In this document: piece by piece, positions 46,222-55,597 of the stretch
How positions within the stretch are numbered: the first letter of the stretch is position 1
Layout: each line of letters starts with the position of its first letter
From: Leptodesmis sichuanensis A121
GTDB lineage: Bacteria; Cyanobacteriota; Cyanobacteriia; Leptolyngbyales; Leptolyngbyaceae
NCBI RefSeq assembly: GCF_021379005.1
Contig: NZ_CP075171.1
Location: 3,906,001 to 3,970,000, forward strand
Direction of reading: 5' to 3'
DNA length: 64,000 nt
Program-made: the position numbers and the translations under genes
The notes under the pieces: model-generated
What the model was told of the DNA's origin: nothing
The model's input: the letters and a program-made list of their open reading frames with translations, nothing else
The model's database searches: none

Positions 46222-47292
46222 GTGTCTGAAACATGGTATCTACTCCTCTTATCTGTTACCTGTCTGTTACCTGCTGCACCTACCCTCTATTGGTCACGTT
46301 CTATGAGCAGTGTTGATAAATCTGGTTCTAAGCCCTTTCTCTCTGTACAGGTCATTGTTCTGTTTCAGGTTCTCTGGGCAATGTTGGCACTTTTATTTTT
46401 TACCCTGTTTGGGGTAACCGCCAGGGGCGAAGACCACCCCATGTGGTATTCGGTGGGGACGTTAATTCTGGAATCTATGGCCTTTCTGATCGCCTGGATT
46501 TTATGTTTTCGGAATTGGCGCAGTCCCCAGATTGTGAGTGGGCGGAGTGTCTGGTTCAATATTGGCCTGGGGATGTTGTTTTATTTTTTCGGAGGCTTAT
46601 TGTTTAGCTACTGGGAGTTAGTGCTTAAACGCAACCCTGCTGTCTCTCCGGGGGATTTTTTCTACATCCTGACGTATATTTTTCTGCTCATTGGAATGGT
46701 GCAGGCTGTGTTCTCCAGACGGTTAAATCTGGAGCTGTGGCAGAAGGGGGTGATTGCGGCGATCGCGGTAGTGGGAATTGCGATCGCGTTGTCGGCGGCA
46801 GGTAAACCCTCTCAAGGAACAGCCTGGCAATGGATAGAAGCCCCCGCTTATGCACAGACGGCTCCAGCGACTAAACCCGCCCAGTCACCTGCTGCCCCCC
46901 TTACTGCCAGTCCGGTAGTCGCTGCTGAACCAACCCCTGAAGTACCTGCCTTTGTAGAAAGTTTGGAGCAGTTATTACAACCTCTAGAAGGGCCGGTGCA
47001 ACTGTTTTATCTCATTTGTGATGTGTTGCTGCTGGTGTTGGCCACGACCCTGTTGCTGGCTTTTTGGGGCGGGCGCTTCTCCCAATCCTGGCGCATGATC
47101 GCGATCGCGGCCTTATTCCTGTACATCGCTGATATGGCTTTTAAATTTGCAACCCGCGATCCCAATTATCAAAGTGGCGGGTGGTTAGAGGTATTTTGGG
47201 TCTTCAGTGGGGTGTTCTTTGGCATTGGGGCGGCACTGGAATATGATCTGTCGGTGCGCTCTCGCCGCTCAAGTTCCCGCCGGAGAGCATAA
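46222..47292 (+). CDS. Polytopic membrane protein of unknown function
   Basis: A 356-residue membrane protein (GTG start) with about eight or nine helices: about 5-22, 42-65, 75-95, 110-130, 145-162, 175-193, 262-285, 292-310 and 325-342. A soluble Pro/Ala-rich loop at about 200-255 contains AYAQTAPATKPAQSPAAP. The C-terminus is very basic (RSRRSSSRRRA). No conserved catalytic motif or family recognised. Followed after 58 bases by the HTH-protein gene on the same strand. Confidence 0.65.
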   Translation: MSETWYLLLLSVTCLLPAAPTLYWSRSMSSVDKSGSKPFLSVQVIVLFQVLWAMLALLFFTLFGVTARGEDHPMWYSVGTLILESMAFLIAWILCFRNWRSPQIVSGRSVWFNIGLGMLFYFFGGLLFSYWELVLKRNPAVSPGDFFYILTYIFLLIGMVQAVFSRRLNLELWQKGVIAAIAVVGIAIALSAAGKPSQGTAWQWIEAPAYAQTAPATKPAQSPAAPLTASPVVAAEPTPEVPAFVESLEQLLQPLEGPVQLFYLICDVLLLVLATTLLLAFWGGRFSQSWRMIAIAALFLYIADMAFKFATRDPNYQSGGWLEVFWVFSGVFFGIGAALEYDLSVRSRRSSSRRRA

Positions 47293-47350
47293 CTTCCCCA
47301 GTTCGACTTACAATAAGTTCAGGCTGGTTTGTTCTTCTAGTGCCTGTAGC

Positions 47351-48292
47351 ATGAGTGCCCGAAAACTTTCTGATTCCGAAAAGCAAACAATTCTTCAACT
47401 GTACCGAGAAACGAGTGAGACCAGTTCCAGTCTGGCCGCTCGCTATGGAGTCAGTACATCTACTGTCAGCAGGCTGCTCAAAAGCACACTACCAGCCGAT
47501 GAGTATGAAGCGTTGATTCAGCAGAAACGGGCAGCACGGTCTGCAGATAATCAGAGTGTGGAACTCCCGGATGCCGCATTGGTAGAGTCTGTGAAACACC
47601 AGTTAGATCTGGGATTTGTTGAACCGGAACCTCAACCCGCAGCCGAGGAAGCAGCCCCGCGCCGTACCGTTGCCCCGCCAGTGCGCCGTTCCCGAAAACG
47701 GTCTTCAGTCGCTGAGTCGGCAACAGCAGTCGCTGCCAGTCCTGCGATCGCTCCTGATGTGGATGGGGCTGAAGTGACACCAGAACTAGAGCCAGGAGAA
47801 GTCAGGAACCCGGTCGCGGCTGAGGTGTTGAAAGAAATCCTGAGTGATGAGGTGCTGGATCTGGAAGAAGAAGAGGAGGAGGATCTAGAGGACGATCTGG
47901 ACGAGGACGAGGATGAGGATGAAGACGATCTCGATAGTCGCTTGCCAGACCGGGAATTATTTGTGGGCAGTCCTGGCGGCAGTGTCCAGGTTTTGCCCCT
48001 GGCAGAGGCAACCATTCCCCGTACCTGCTACTTAGTGGTCGATCGATCGGCTGAACTGATTGCCCCTCCCCTGAAAGAGTTTGGCGATTTGGGACAAATT
48101 CCAGAAGCAGAAATTCAAGAAAAAACCTTACCCATCTTTGACAATCACCGGGTTGCTAAGCGCTATTCCAATCCCCGTACCCAGCGCGTGATCAAGTTAC
48201 CCGATGGGAAGGTGCTGCAAAAAGCGATTCCCCATCTACAAGCCAAAGGGATTACGCGGGTGCTGATCGATGGCCGGGTGTATTCTTTCTAG
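47351..48292 (+). CDS. HTH protein with acidic linker
   Basis: A 313-residue protein from ATG 47351; an upstream in-frame start at 47207 would overlap the membrane-protein gene and is rejected. The N-terminus (1-60: MSARKLSDSEKQTILQLYRE, YGVSTSTVSRLLKS) is a transposase/Hin-like helix-turn-helix. The middle (about 160-200) is a very acidic Asp/Glu tract. The C-terminal 110 residues (PRTCYLVVDRSAELIAPPLK, NHRVAKRYSNPRTQRVIKLP, ITRVLIDGRVYSF) form a conserved-looking domain of unknown function. Probably a DNA-binding regulator; target unknown. Confidence 0.75.
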   Translation: MSARKLSDSEKQTILQLYRETSETSSSLAARYGVSTSTVSRLLKSTLPADEYEALIQQKRAARSADNQSVELPDAALVESVKHQLDLGFVEPEPQPAAEEAAPRRTVAPPVRRSRKRSSVAESATAVAASPAIAPDVDGAEVTPELEPGEVRNPVAAEVLKEILSDEVLDLEEEEEEDLEDDLDEDEDEDEDDLDSRLPDRELFVGSPGGSVQVLPLAEATIPRTCYLVVDRSAELIAPPLKEFGDLGQIPEAEIQEKTLPIFDNHRVAKRYSNPRTQRVIKLPDGKVLQKAIPHLQAKGITRVLIDGRVYSF

Positions 48293-48323
48293 CATCCCAA
48301 TCCCTAATCCCCACGCCCCAATC

Positions 48324-48563
48324 CTACTCTTCCTCAAAACGGTTTCCTGAACTGGATGTGCCCAACAGAAGTTGGAGAAAGGCTGTGCCAACGGCTCCTA
48401 CACCAACGGCAAACGCTAGCACAATGCCGATCGGAATCTCAATCGACTGGAAGGTGAAGAACCGAAAGGAGACTGGGGTAAAGTTCTGCACGGACAGGAT
48501 GGCGATCGCCCCAATCCACAAGGCAACAATACAGGTTGTGAGGAAAACAGCCAGAGTTTTCAT
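48324..48563 (-). CDS. LapA-domain (DUF1049) membrane protein
   Basis: A 79-residue protein with two membrane helices (about 5-24 and 44-67) and the LapA/DUF1049 spacing: LSVQNFTPVSFRFFTFQSIEIPIG between them, acidic tail RFEEE. Function in the family is unclear (envelope or LPS assembly in E. coli LapA). It lies just left of the IS element. Confidence 0.75.
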   Translation of the reverse strand: MKTLAVFLTTCIVALWIGAIAILSVQNFTPVSFRFFTFQSIEIPIGIVLAFAVGVGAVGTAFLQLLLGTSSSGNRFEEE

Positions 48564-48655
48564 AGGCGGGTAATGGTCAGCAATGCGTTGAATGGAATAG
48601 TGTTGTTTTCCAGGCTAGCCTGAATTATTCACGAAGAGTCAAGAAGACATGGAAA

Positions 48656-48689
48656 AGAGAGCTTGAAACAGAATAGAATCAAGCTCTCT
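48656..48689 (-). terminator. Hairpin at the left end of the IS element
   Basis: AGAGAGCTTGA (48656-48666) and TCAAGCTCTCT (48679-48689) form a perfect 11-bp stem with a 12-base loop. Read on the minus strand it is followed by TTTT, so it could stop outward transcription; on the plus strand it lies in the transposase leader. Confidence 0.45.
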
Positions 48690-48715
48690 AGCATTTTAAG
48701 CGTCTTTATTTTGAC

Positions 48716-50064
48716 ATGACAGTGTGTAATTCAGAGCTTCGGTACGATTTTTATGCGCCCCGTTCACTCGTGGTGCAATTTTCAGAGCTTGAACTCAGTT
48801 CTGATGCAGGAATTTTGTTGGCGCGTCAAGCTGAAGAGAAGGAGCAGGTTTGTCAGGCATTGGCAGAGAGCATTGAAGAGTGGCGAGACACCAACAAGAT
48901 TACCCACAGCCTGCATCAGTTGGTGAGCCAACGGGTGTATCAGTTAGTGGGTGGGTATGAAGATGCCAATGATAGCAACCAATTGCGATATGATCCGATT
49001 TACAAAATTGCTTGTGGACGACTGCCGCTAGCAGACGAGGAGTTGTTGGCAAGTCAACCGACGATGACTCGGTTGGAGAACCATGTCAGCAAGCGAGAAG
49101 TGTCCAAGATGCGAATCGGATGGTGGAGAGGTTTATTGGCCGCTACCGGGGGGTTCCTCAAGAAATTGTGCTGGATATTGATGGGTGGGACGATCCAACG
49201 CATGGAGAGCAGCAATTAAGCTTCTTCCACGGCTACTATGGACAGCACATGTACTTCCCAGTGCTGATCAACGAGGCCAATAGTGGGTATCCCGTGGTGC
49301 TTCAGTTACGTGCTGGCAATAGTCATCCCGGCAAAGGCGTGGCTGGAATTTTACGCTGGTTGTTCTGGCGGTTGAAACGAGCGTTTCCAGGCGTACGGAT
49401 TATTCTCAGAGCCGATGCTGGTTTTGCCCTGCCAGAAATCTTGCCAGTCTGTGAACGCTCCGGTGTCGGCTATGCCATTGGCTATGCTCGCAATGCAGTA
49501 ACCGAGCGTAAAATTGCACCCTTGTTAGAACGGGCCCGCTTGCAGTGCATCCAAACCGGCGACAAGGCTCGGCTGTTTGATGATGTCTATTACGCCGCAT
49601 CGACTTGGACGTATCCTCGGCGCTTGGTGATGAAGGCCGAATGGCTCCCCAAAGGCCCCAATCCCCGCTTTGTCCTCACCAATTTGGAGTTGCCGCCCCA
49701 AGTCCTCTACGACTCGTTTGATGGCAAACGGGGGGCAGACAGTGAACACCGGATCAAAGAATTGAAGTTGGGTCTGCAAGCCGACCGCCTCAGTTGTCAC
49801 AGTTTTATCGCCAACCAATTTCGCTTGTTACTCGCTCAAGCCGCTTACATCCTGCTGCTCGCCATTCGGCAGGCGGCCACGGGCACTCAGTTCGCCACCG
49901 CTCAAGTGGAGCGTCTGCGCTCGATGCTGATTCAGAGCGCGGCCAGAGTCAAAGTTTCCGCACGACGAGTCCTGGTGGAGTTAGTGGCTTTCTGCCCCTT
50001 TGCCAATGAATTGCGGCGGATTACGCAACACTTACTTCAGCCTCCAGCACTCGCGTTGGGCTAA
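48716..50064 (+). pseudogene. IS1380-family DDE transposase, frameshifted
   Basis: The first part (48716 to about 49099) reads MTVCNSELRYDFYAPRSLVV ... ASQPTMTRLENHVSKRE. The rest continues in the -1 frame from about 49099 to 50064 (QDANRMVERFIGRYRG, VLDIDGWDDPTHGEQQLSFF, ILRADAGFALPEIL, HRIKELKLGLQADRLSCHSF). The first Asp is in DIDGWDD, the second in RADAGF, the acidic Glu in HRIKELK. Combined length of about 449 codons fits the family. One base is missing between about 49090 and 49102; no A-rich slippery site is present, so this is a broken gene and not programmed frameshifting. Confidence 0.85.
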
Positions 50065-50114
50065 TTTGTGTCTCCTCATAGGAGGAGTGTGTCTGTGAAG
50101 CCAAGATTCGGGCT

Positions 50115-50224
50115 GTTTTAGTCATTTTTATTCTCATTGACGTGGCTATTTCAGAACTTTTGACTCGGTAATTCCGATCGCGTGCCTCAAACTGGGCTAA
50201 TTGACTAACCTTCCACTGCTCATG
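50115..50224. other. Gap between the IS end and the intron remnant
   Basis: No gene, tRNA or clear hairpin seen. It may contain eroded intron or IS sequence. Confidence 0.3.
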
Positions 50225-50566
50225 AATAATGCAGGGTAAGTCAACTGCAAAGGAAGCCGAATTCCTCAGGGGGTAAAGGAGGTCAGAGAAAGCAAAGGCA
50301 TGGGGTAATGCCTGGGATAGGGGTTCAAGCTTTGCCCTACACCGAAAGATGGCAGACTTCTGACTGGTGCTGAACGGTTAGTCCAGATTGAAGAACCCGA
50401 ATACTGGTGAAAGATAGAGTCCTTCGGGATATCGGAGCCAGTAAACCGAATGGTTAAGGTTTTGAGAGTTTGGCAATACCGAGCGGTGCTTGAGCCGGAT
50501 GATGGGAAACTGTCCAGTCCGGTTCTCAGAGGAAGAGGGGGCGGCGACGCTTCCCTCTTTACCCGA
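50225..50566 (+). mobile_element. Group II intron 3' remnant (domains V and VI)
   Basis: At 50492-50526 the RNA folds as domain V: GAGCCGGA pairs with TCCGGTTC, a bulge, then GATGG-GAAA-CTGTC with its GAAA tetraloop and the catalytic AGC near the 5' end. A domain VI-like hairpin follows (AAGAGGG...CCCTCTT, 50533-50559), ending about 50566. The 270 bases before it are structured, intron-like sequence without an open frame. No reverse transcriptase gene is present, so this is an ORF-less or truncated copy. The left boundary is uncertain. Confidence 0.7.
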
Positions 50567-50731
50567 CAAGCCACTGTGCTGAGTTCGAGGTTAACTGCCG
50601 CCTCTGCATTTTGCCGTTAAACTGAACAAATATGGAACCTAATAATCAACAGGGTTATGAACCGTGACATCAGTGAATTATGATGCCATGAGAGTTGATG
50701 AATAATGACGGTATGCTCTACCCGTAAATTC

Positions 50732-50770
50732 TGCCCTCATCCTAGCCCTCTCCCTGTAGGAGAGGGAACC
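50732..50770. repeat. Half copy of the MITE-like repeat
   Basis: TGCCCTCATCCTAGCCCTCT and the following CCCTGTAGGAGAGGGAACC resemble the right half of the 45080-45214 element (TGCCCTCACCCTAAATCCCTCTCC on the other strand). It includes a CCCTCTCC-GGAGAGGG hairpin. No flanking duplication seen. Confidence 0.6.
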
Positions 50771-50847
50771 AGTAATTGCCCGAAAGCATTTTTTCCAGGA
50801 AGAAGGGTTGGGATAAGGGAAAATTTAGTCACACATCCCGTTAACTT

Positions 50848-50894
50848 CTAATCCCTAATTCCCGATCCCTGATCCCTAATCCCTAATTCCCAAC
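50848..50894. repeat. Degenerate CTAATCC/CTAATTCC heptamers before asnS
   Basis: About six imperfect units of CTAATCC, CTAATTCC, CGATCC and TGATCC lead directly to AACCCCCCC and the asnS ATG at 50901. They replace the region where a ribosome-binding site is expected. Confidence 0.75.
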
Positions 50895-50900
50895 CCCCCC

Positions 50901-52289
50901 ATGACCCAACGCATCATTGATCTCCTCCGCAATGGCCAGCCCAACGAAACTGTCACTGTCAAAGGCTGGGTTCGCACCAAACGAGAGCAAAAAGAATTCA
51001 CCTTTATTGAAGTCAACGATGGCTCCTCAATGGCCGGATTACAGGTGGTGGTGAATCAGGATGTGCCGGGATATGCGGAGACGATGAAGCGGATCAGCAC
51101 CGGAGCTTCAGTGGAAATCGCTGGCACGCTGGTCGAATCTCCTGCCAAAGGACAGCGAATTGAGTTAAGAACGGACTCCATCATTGTTTATGGCGAAGCG
51201 GATCCGGAGACCTATCCCCTCCAGAAAAAACGTCATTCCTTTGAGTTTTTGCGGGAAATTGCCCATTTGCGATCGCGCACTAATACCCTCGGCGCTGTCT
51301 TTCGGGTTCGGAATGCAGCTTCTGCAGCGATTCACCAGTTCTTTCAGGAACGGGGCTTTCTCTGGATTCACACCCCGATCATCAGTGCCAGTGACTGTGA
51401 AGGGGCGGGCGAAATGTTTACGGTCACTGGATTCGACTTGAACAAGGTGCCTTTAACCGCTGACAAACAGGTCGATTACAGCAAGGATTTCTTTGGCAGA
51501 CAGGCTTACCTGACGGTGAGTGGCCAACTGGAGGCGGAAATCATGGCGATGGCCTTTAGCAATGTCTACACCTTCGGGCCAACCTTCCGGGCGGAAAACT
51601 CCAATACGTCTCGCCACCTGGCGGAGTTCTGGATGGTGGAACCGGAGATGGCCTTCTGTGACCTGGAAGGGGACATGAATCTAGCGGAGGAATTCCTTAA
51701 GTCGGTGTTTCAGCACGTCATGAACACCTGCCCGGAGGACATGGAGTTCTTTAATCAGCGGATTGACAACTCGGTGTTAGCGACGGCAGACAACATTATC
51801 AATAACGAGTTTGCGCGGGTGACATATACGGAAGCGATCGCCCTGCTGGAAAAATCCGGCAAGACTTTTGAGTATCCCGTCGAGTGGGGGCTGGATATGC
51901 AATCCGAACATGAGCGCTATCTGGCCGAAGAGTATTTCAAGAAGCCGACGATCGTCACGGATTATCCGGCTCACATCAAAGCCTTTTATATGCGGTTGAA
52001 CGACGATGGCAAAACTGTGCGGGCCATGGATATTCTCGCTCCCAAAATTGGAGAAATCATTGGCGGTTCCCAGCGGGAAGAACGACTGGATGTGCTGGAA
52101 CAACGGATTCAAGATGTTGGATTAGATCCGGCGCCCTACTGGTGGTATCTGGATTTGCGTCGCTATGGTACTGTGCCCCACGCAGGCTTCGGTCTGGGCT
52201 TTGAACGACTGGTGCAATTCATGACTGGCATGGGCAATATCCGGGATGTTATCCCCTTCCCCCGCGCTCCTCAAGAAGTGGAGTTTTAG
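50901..52289 (+). CDS. asnS: Asparaginyl-tRNA synthetase
   Basis: Charges tRNA-Asn with asparagine. The 462-residue class IIb enzyme has an N-terminal OB anticodon-binding domain (about 1-110: [20 protein letters not shown]) and the catalytic core: motif 2-like [22 protein letters not shown], and motif 3 [10 protein letters not shown] near the end. Length is normal. Unusually, no purine-rich ribosome site precedes the ATG, only pyrimidine-rich heptamers. Monocistronic. Confidence 0.96.
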   Translation: MTQRIIDLLRNGQPNETVTVKGWVRTKREQKEFTFIEVNDGSSMAGLQVVVNQDVPGYAETMKRISTGASVEIAGTLVESPAKGQRIELRTDSIIVYGEADPETYPLQKKRHSFEFLREIAHLRSRTNTLGAVFRVRNAASAAIHQFFQERGFLWIHTPIISASDCEGAGEMFTVTGFDLNKVPLTADKQVDYSKDFFGRQAYLTVSGQLEAEIMAMAFSNVYTFGPTFRAENSNTSRHLAEFWMVEPEMAFCDLEGDMNLAEEFLKSVFQHVMNTCPEDMEFFNQRIDNSVLATADNIINNEFARVTYTEAIALLEKSGKTFEYPVEWGLDMQSEHERYLAEEYFKKPTIVTDYPAHIKAFYMRLNDDGKTVRAMDILAPKIGEIIGGSQREERLDVLEQRIQDVGLDPAPYWWYLDLRRYGTVPHAGFGLGFERLVQFMTGMGNIRDVIPFPRAPQEVEF

Positions 52290-52402
52290 GAGTTAAAGAA
52301 TTCAGCATTTTCTCAGGCTGCTAGCTTCTCAGGCGTATAACGTTACATATCCGGACTGCCGCAACCCAATGGCGCGATCGCTCAACTCTAGCGGGTGATG
52401 TT

Positions 52403-53320
52403 GTGGATAAAGTTGCCCTATTGCAAGCTACCAGCCTGTTTGCAGGAATCAACGCTAAGGACTTAGAGGAGTTAGCGCAAACATTAATCGTCAGAAAGTT
52501 TAAAGCAAGGCAGTTAATCTTTCGTCAAGGGGATTATGGCTCCACGCTGTACATTGTGGCGCGAGGACGAGTCCATATTTACCTGCCCGCTTCCCCGGAT
52601 GACTTGCCTCTGCAAACGTTGGAAGCGGGCGACTATTTCGGGGAACTGGCGCTGTTCGATAATCAACCCCGCAGTGCCAGTGCTTTAGCCGCTACACCTG
52701 TTGTGCTGCTAGAACTGACCCAACCTGTTTTGATGCAGTGCATAGCCCAACGGCCCAATCTGGCGCTGTCCCTGCTGAAAAGTATGTCAACTCGTTTAAG
52801 AGCAACAAATGCTTTGTTATATGAGCGGGCTGCCCAAAATGTGGATCAGGAAGTGGAAAAGCAATTGACCTGGCAAGATCACCTTGCAGACCGGGTAGCC
52901 GAGCTGAACGGCAGTTGGGTATTCATCATTGGCCTAATTGGTCTGACTCTCATCTGGATGTTGCTTAACAACAGTTCTCTGTTGACTCCTCCCTTTGATC
53001 CCTATCCGTTTGTATTTTTTAACCTCATCCTGGCCATTCTGGTGGCTTTACAAGGGCCATTGATTATGATGAGCTAGAATCGACAGGCGTTGAAAGACCG
53101 CACCCGATCGGAAACGGACTATCGGGTCAACCTGAAAAATGAGGTGAATATTGAAATGCTGTTGCAAGAAGTGAAACGAGTTGGGACGCGACTCAGTCAG
53201 CGGTTAGACGAAATTGAAAAGAATTTGAGTGGATCGCAAGGTGAGAAATTTTTGGATGCGGATCGCCAATCTCAACCCTCTCCATTCCCATCTACCCACC
53301 CGAATCACCCCAAGGATTAA
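52403..53320 (+). pseudogene. Cyclic-nucleotide-binding/DUF1003 protein split by an amber codon
   Basis: The GTG-started frame encodes a cNMP-binding domain (about 5-125: LFAGINAKDLEELAQ, GDYFGELALFDNQPRSASA) and then DUF1003 with two membrane helices (about 172-224). It meets TAG at 53075-53077 (codon 225) inside the conserved DUF1003 motif, reading MMS-stop-NRQALKDRTRSETDY where the family has MMSQNRQA. The same frame goes on for 81 sense codons to 53320 with correct DUF1003 sequence (NLKNEVNIEMLLQEV). A single C-to-T change (CAG to TAG) explains it. A truncated product without the cytosolic tail may still be made. Confidence 0.85.
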
Positions 53321-53324
53321 CCCA

Positions 53325-53638
53325 TCCTGCAACAGTTGGTTTAACTCTTCCGGGTTGTCTCAGTTGGCTTGAGCGGTCAACTCTGTCAGTTCAGATTAGC
53401 TTGTTCGAGCTTGCGCCAGGAGAGCCACCTGCAATTGGGTGACGGTTACTGTGTCATTCAGTAATTCACTAGAGCCAGCATAACCAGACCCAGCGCTTCC
53501 TCTTTTCAACTTTAGAAGATTAAAGATCAGGGGTAGAACTGCAAATCCCAGCACTACCAATAGAAATAGGAAGCCAACATCATTACCCAGTGCCGGAGCA
53601 GATGGATAAGTGAGATAGTCCCATAACGAACTCTTCAC
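53325..53638 (-). pseudogene. DUF1517-like gene relic
   Basis: From GTG 53638 an 80-codon frame has one membrane helix (about 20-40) and ends ...TVTVTQLQVALLAQARTS at TAA (53396-53398). The same frame then continues SELTELTAQAN, a TGA (53360-53362) and DNPEELNQLLQ. The pieces together match the pattern of DUF1517 proteins, in which LQVxLLAxARxLQ is followed by a helical region. Two in-frame stops and the loss of the rest show a decayed gene. It abuts the amber-interrupted DUF1003 gene tail to tail. Confidence 0.65.
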
Positions 53639-53745
53639 CAGTTGCCCTTATTTTGCAGGTTCCACAAAAAAATTTCTACTATTGCAGGTTTGAAAGCGAG
53701 AAAACTCACAGGATGTTGCGATCGCCCCTGCTTTAAACGAAGAAA

Positions 53746-53770
53746 GTAGGGTAGACAGTGCCCACCCTAC
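53746..53770. repeat. GTAG...CTAC palindromic repeat, family D copy 2
   Basis: GTAGGGT and ACCCTAC enclose AGACAGTGCCC. It shares CAGTGCCCACCCTAC with 25453-25475 and forms a short hairpin downstream of guaB3. Confidence 0.65.
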
Positions 53771-53814
53771 TGTGCAACGGCCAGAAAAACTAGCTTTGCT
53801 TCTTGTCGAATTCC

Positions 53815-54978
53815 CTACTTACCCATACCGAGTTGCTGGGCTTTCTGGTAAACTTTGCCTTCCGTTAATAAGGATGGGGCAATGACCACTTCTACCTGCT
53901 GCATCTCTTTAATGTTCTTTGCACCCAGAGTTCCCATGCTGGTTTTCAGTGCCCCTAACAGGTTGTGGGTGCCATCATCCAGTTGGGCAGGGCCACGCAG
54001 AATTTGTTCCAGGGTGCCTGTGGTGCCCACCCGGATACGGGTACCACGGGGTAGGACGGGACTGGGAGTGGCCATGCCCCAGTGATAACCACGACCAGGA
54101 GCTTCTTGCGCTCTGGCAAAAGGGGAACCAATCATCACCCCATCGGCTCCGCAGGCAATACATTTACAAATATCGCCTCCCGTGACCAGCCCCCCATCGG
54201 CAATCACCGGAACATAATTGCCGGTTTCGCGGTGATATTCATCCCGGGCAGCAGCACAATCAGCGATCGCGGTGGCTTGCGGTACACCAACCCCCAAGAC
54301 TCCCCGTGAGGTGCAGGCGGCTCCTGGGCCAATTCCCACCATCACGGCAGCGGCTCCCGCTTTCATCAAATTCAATGCCACCTCATAGGTCACACAATTT
54401 CCTAAAGCAACTGGAATTGGCATTTCCTGACAGAAGGTGGCCAGATCTAAGGGCGTAACCGATTCCGGGGACAGGTGAGCCGTGGACACGACTGTGGCTT
54501 GCACAAAAAAGAGATCGGCCCCAGCATCGGCAACCGTTTCTCCATATTTCGTGGCGGCGATAGGAGTTGCACTCACTGCGGCAATTCCGCCCTGCTGCTT
54601 AATTTCTTGCACTCGTCGCCGAATTAATTCCGGTTTAATTGGTTCTGCATACAGTTCCTGCATCAGGGTGACAAACTCATCTTTGCCCACTGCAGCAATG
54701 CGATCGAGGATAGGATTGGGGTCTGCATAGCGAGTTTGAATACCCTCCAGGTTCAACACTCCTAAAGCGCCTAATTGGGACAACCGGACGGCCATACCCA
54801 CATCCACCACCCCATCCATGGCACTGGCGATGATAGGAATTTCCCGCTCAATGCCACCAATCGTCCAACGGGTATCCGCTAAAGATGGATCAAGCGTTCG
54901 TGGCCCCGGAGCTAATGCAATTTCATCGATTCCGTATGCTCTACGGGCAACTTTGCCTCTACCAATTTGAATATCCAC
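53815..54978 (-). CDS. guaB3: IMPDH/GMP-reductase family protein (GuaB3)
   Basis: A 387-residue TIM-barrel enzyme of the IMP dehydrogenase superfamily, lacking CBS domains. It starts [20 protein letters not shown], with the catalytic Cys222 in [17 protein letters not shown] and phosphate-binding [26 protein letters not shown]. This is the cyanobacterial and actinobacterial GuaB3 type; published work on a cyanobacterial GuaB3 supports GMP reductase activity, so GMP to IMP conversion is more likely than IMP oxidation. Monocistronic, downstream of psaE's terminator. Confidence 0.9.
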   Translation of the reverse strand: MDIQIGRGKVARRAYGIDEIALAPGPRTLDPSLADTRWTIGGIEREIPIIASAMDGVVDVGMAVRLSQLGALGVLNLEGIQTRYADPNPILDRIAAVGKDEFVTLMQELYAEPIKPELIRRRVQEIKQQGGIAAVSATPIAATKYGETVADAGADLFFVQATVVSTAHLSPESVTPLDLATFCQEMPIPVALGNCVTYEVALNLMKAGAAAVMVGIGPGAACTSRGVLGVGVPQATAIADCAAARDEYHRETGNYVPVIADGGLVTGGDICKCIACGADGVMIGSPFARAQEAPGRGYHWGMATPSPVLPRGTRIRVGTTGTLEQILRGPAQLDDGTHNLLGALKTSMGTLGAKNIKEMQQVEVVIAPSLLTEGKVYQKAQQLGMGK

Positions 54979-55093
54979 AGTCCTGGTTCCTGGTCATTCC
55001 CAAACTATTTAAGCTAGGGTATCAAATTTCTGGGGATGCCGGGTATACGGAAGGATCTAGAGATTGAAATGCTGCAGAAGTGAATACACATAC

Positions 55094-55134
55094 AAAAAGG
55101 GCAACAATAAACCAGGAACGGCTTGTTGTTACCC
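55094..55134 (-). terminator. Terminator of psaE
   Basis: On the minus strand GGGTAACAA and TTGTTGCCC pair across an inner loop and are followed by TTTTT. It lies 85 bases after psaE and before guaB3. Confidence 0.8.
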
Positions 55135-55218
55135 AATTTCAAGTTTTAAAAGTGATTGAGGAAAGAAAATACTAGCCTTCGCTATTAGAGTTTTCTAATC
55201 AGCAGACTATTTCAGAAA

Positions 55219-55449
55219 TTACTCGGCTGCTTGGGAAGCAGGAGCTTTCTTCTTAGCAGGAGGCGCGACTTCAACGACTTCGTTGGTAGCAAAGTTGTTG
55301 GTATTCACACCTGCATAGTTCACCCGATCGAATCGGACAATAACAGGGTATTTAATGCCACTGGTGTCAACTGAGGCAACGGTGCCGACATCTTGAAACC
55401 AGTAGGACTCCTTACGGAGAATACGGACTTTAGAACCACGCTGAACCAT
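55219..55449 (-). CDS. psaE: Photosystem I reaction centre subunit IV
   Basis: A stromal/cytosolic PSI subunit that helps ferredoxin docking and cyclic electron flow. The 76-residue protein has the SH3-like PsaE fold: [20 protein letters not shown], then [20 protein letters not shown], and an Ala/Pro/Lys-rich tail typical of cyanobacteria. ATG start; its own terminator follows, so it is monocistronic. Photosystem I genes are commonly controlled by RpaB, which is also encoded in this window, but no clean HLR1 site was found here. Confidence 0.98.
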   Translation of the reverse strand: MVQRGSKVRILRKESYWFQDVGTVASVDTSGIKYPVIVRFDRVNYAGVNTNNFATNEVVEVAPPAKKKAPASQAAE

Positions 55450-55597
55450 GAGTGTTTTCCCTTGTTTATGTTTAACTCACACAGCTAATGCTCAACACTT
55501 TACTACGGACTGGAAACAGACAAAAACGGTAAACCTCTGGTTGCAACAATCTGAAATATTTTGAGAGAGTTGAGAGTTGAGAGCCAGATCTCAATTC

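Larger units (their letters stand above)
48617..50114 (+). mobile_element. IS1380-type insertion sequence, degraded
   Basis: The transposase frame (48716-50064) is bracketed by sequences that match as terminal inverted repeats: AGCCTGAATTAT at 48617 and, on the other strand, AGCCCGAATCTT ending at 50114. The implied length is about 1.5 kb. No clean target duplication is seen, so the exact ends are uncertain. An 11-bp hairpin lies inside the left end. Confidence 0.7.

Noticed and set aside
47207-47350. Longer start for the HTH gene
   Set aside because: The extra 48 codons overlap the membrane-protein gene in another frame and look non-coding; ATG 47351 starts the HTH domain properly.
49080-49110. 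Programmed -1 frameshift in the transposase
   Set aside because: There is no A6G-like slippery run at the overlap; IS1380 transposases are normally one frame.
50266-50574. 102-codon minus-strand frame in the intron remnant
   Set aside because: It runs across domain V and VI RNA structure and has no protein-like pattern.
55450-55560. HLR1 (RpaB-binding) site before psaE
   Set aside because: GTTGCAAC and TTTACC are present on the minus strand but two bases out of the required spacing and each with a mismatch.
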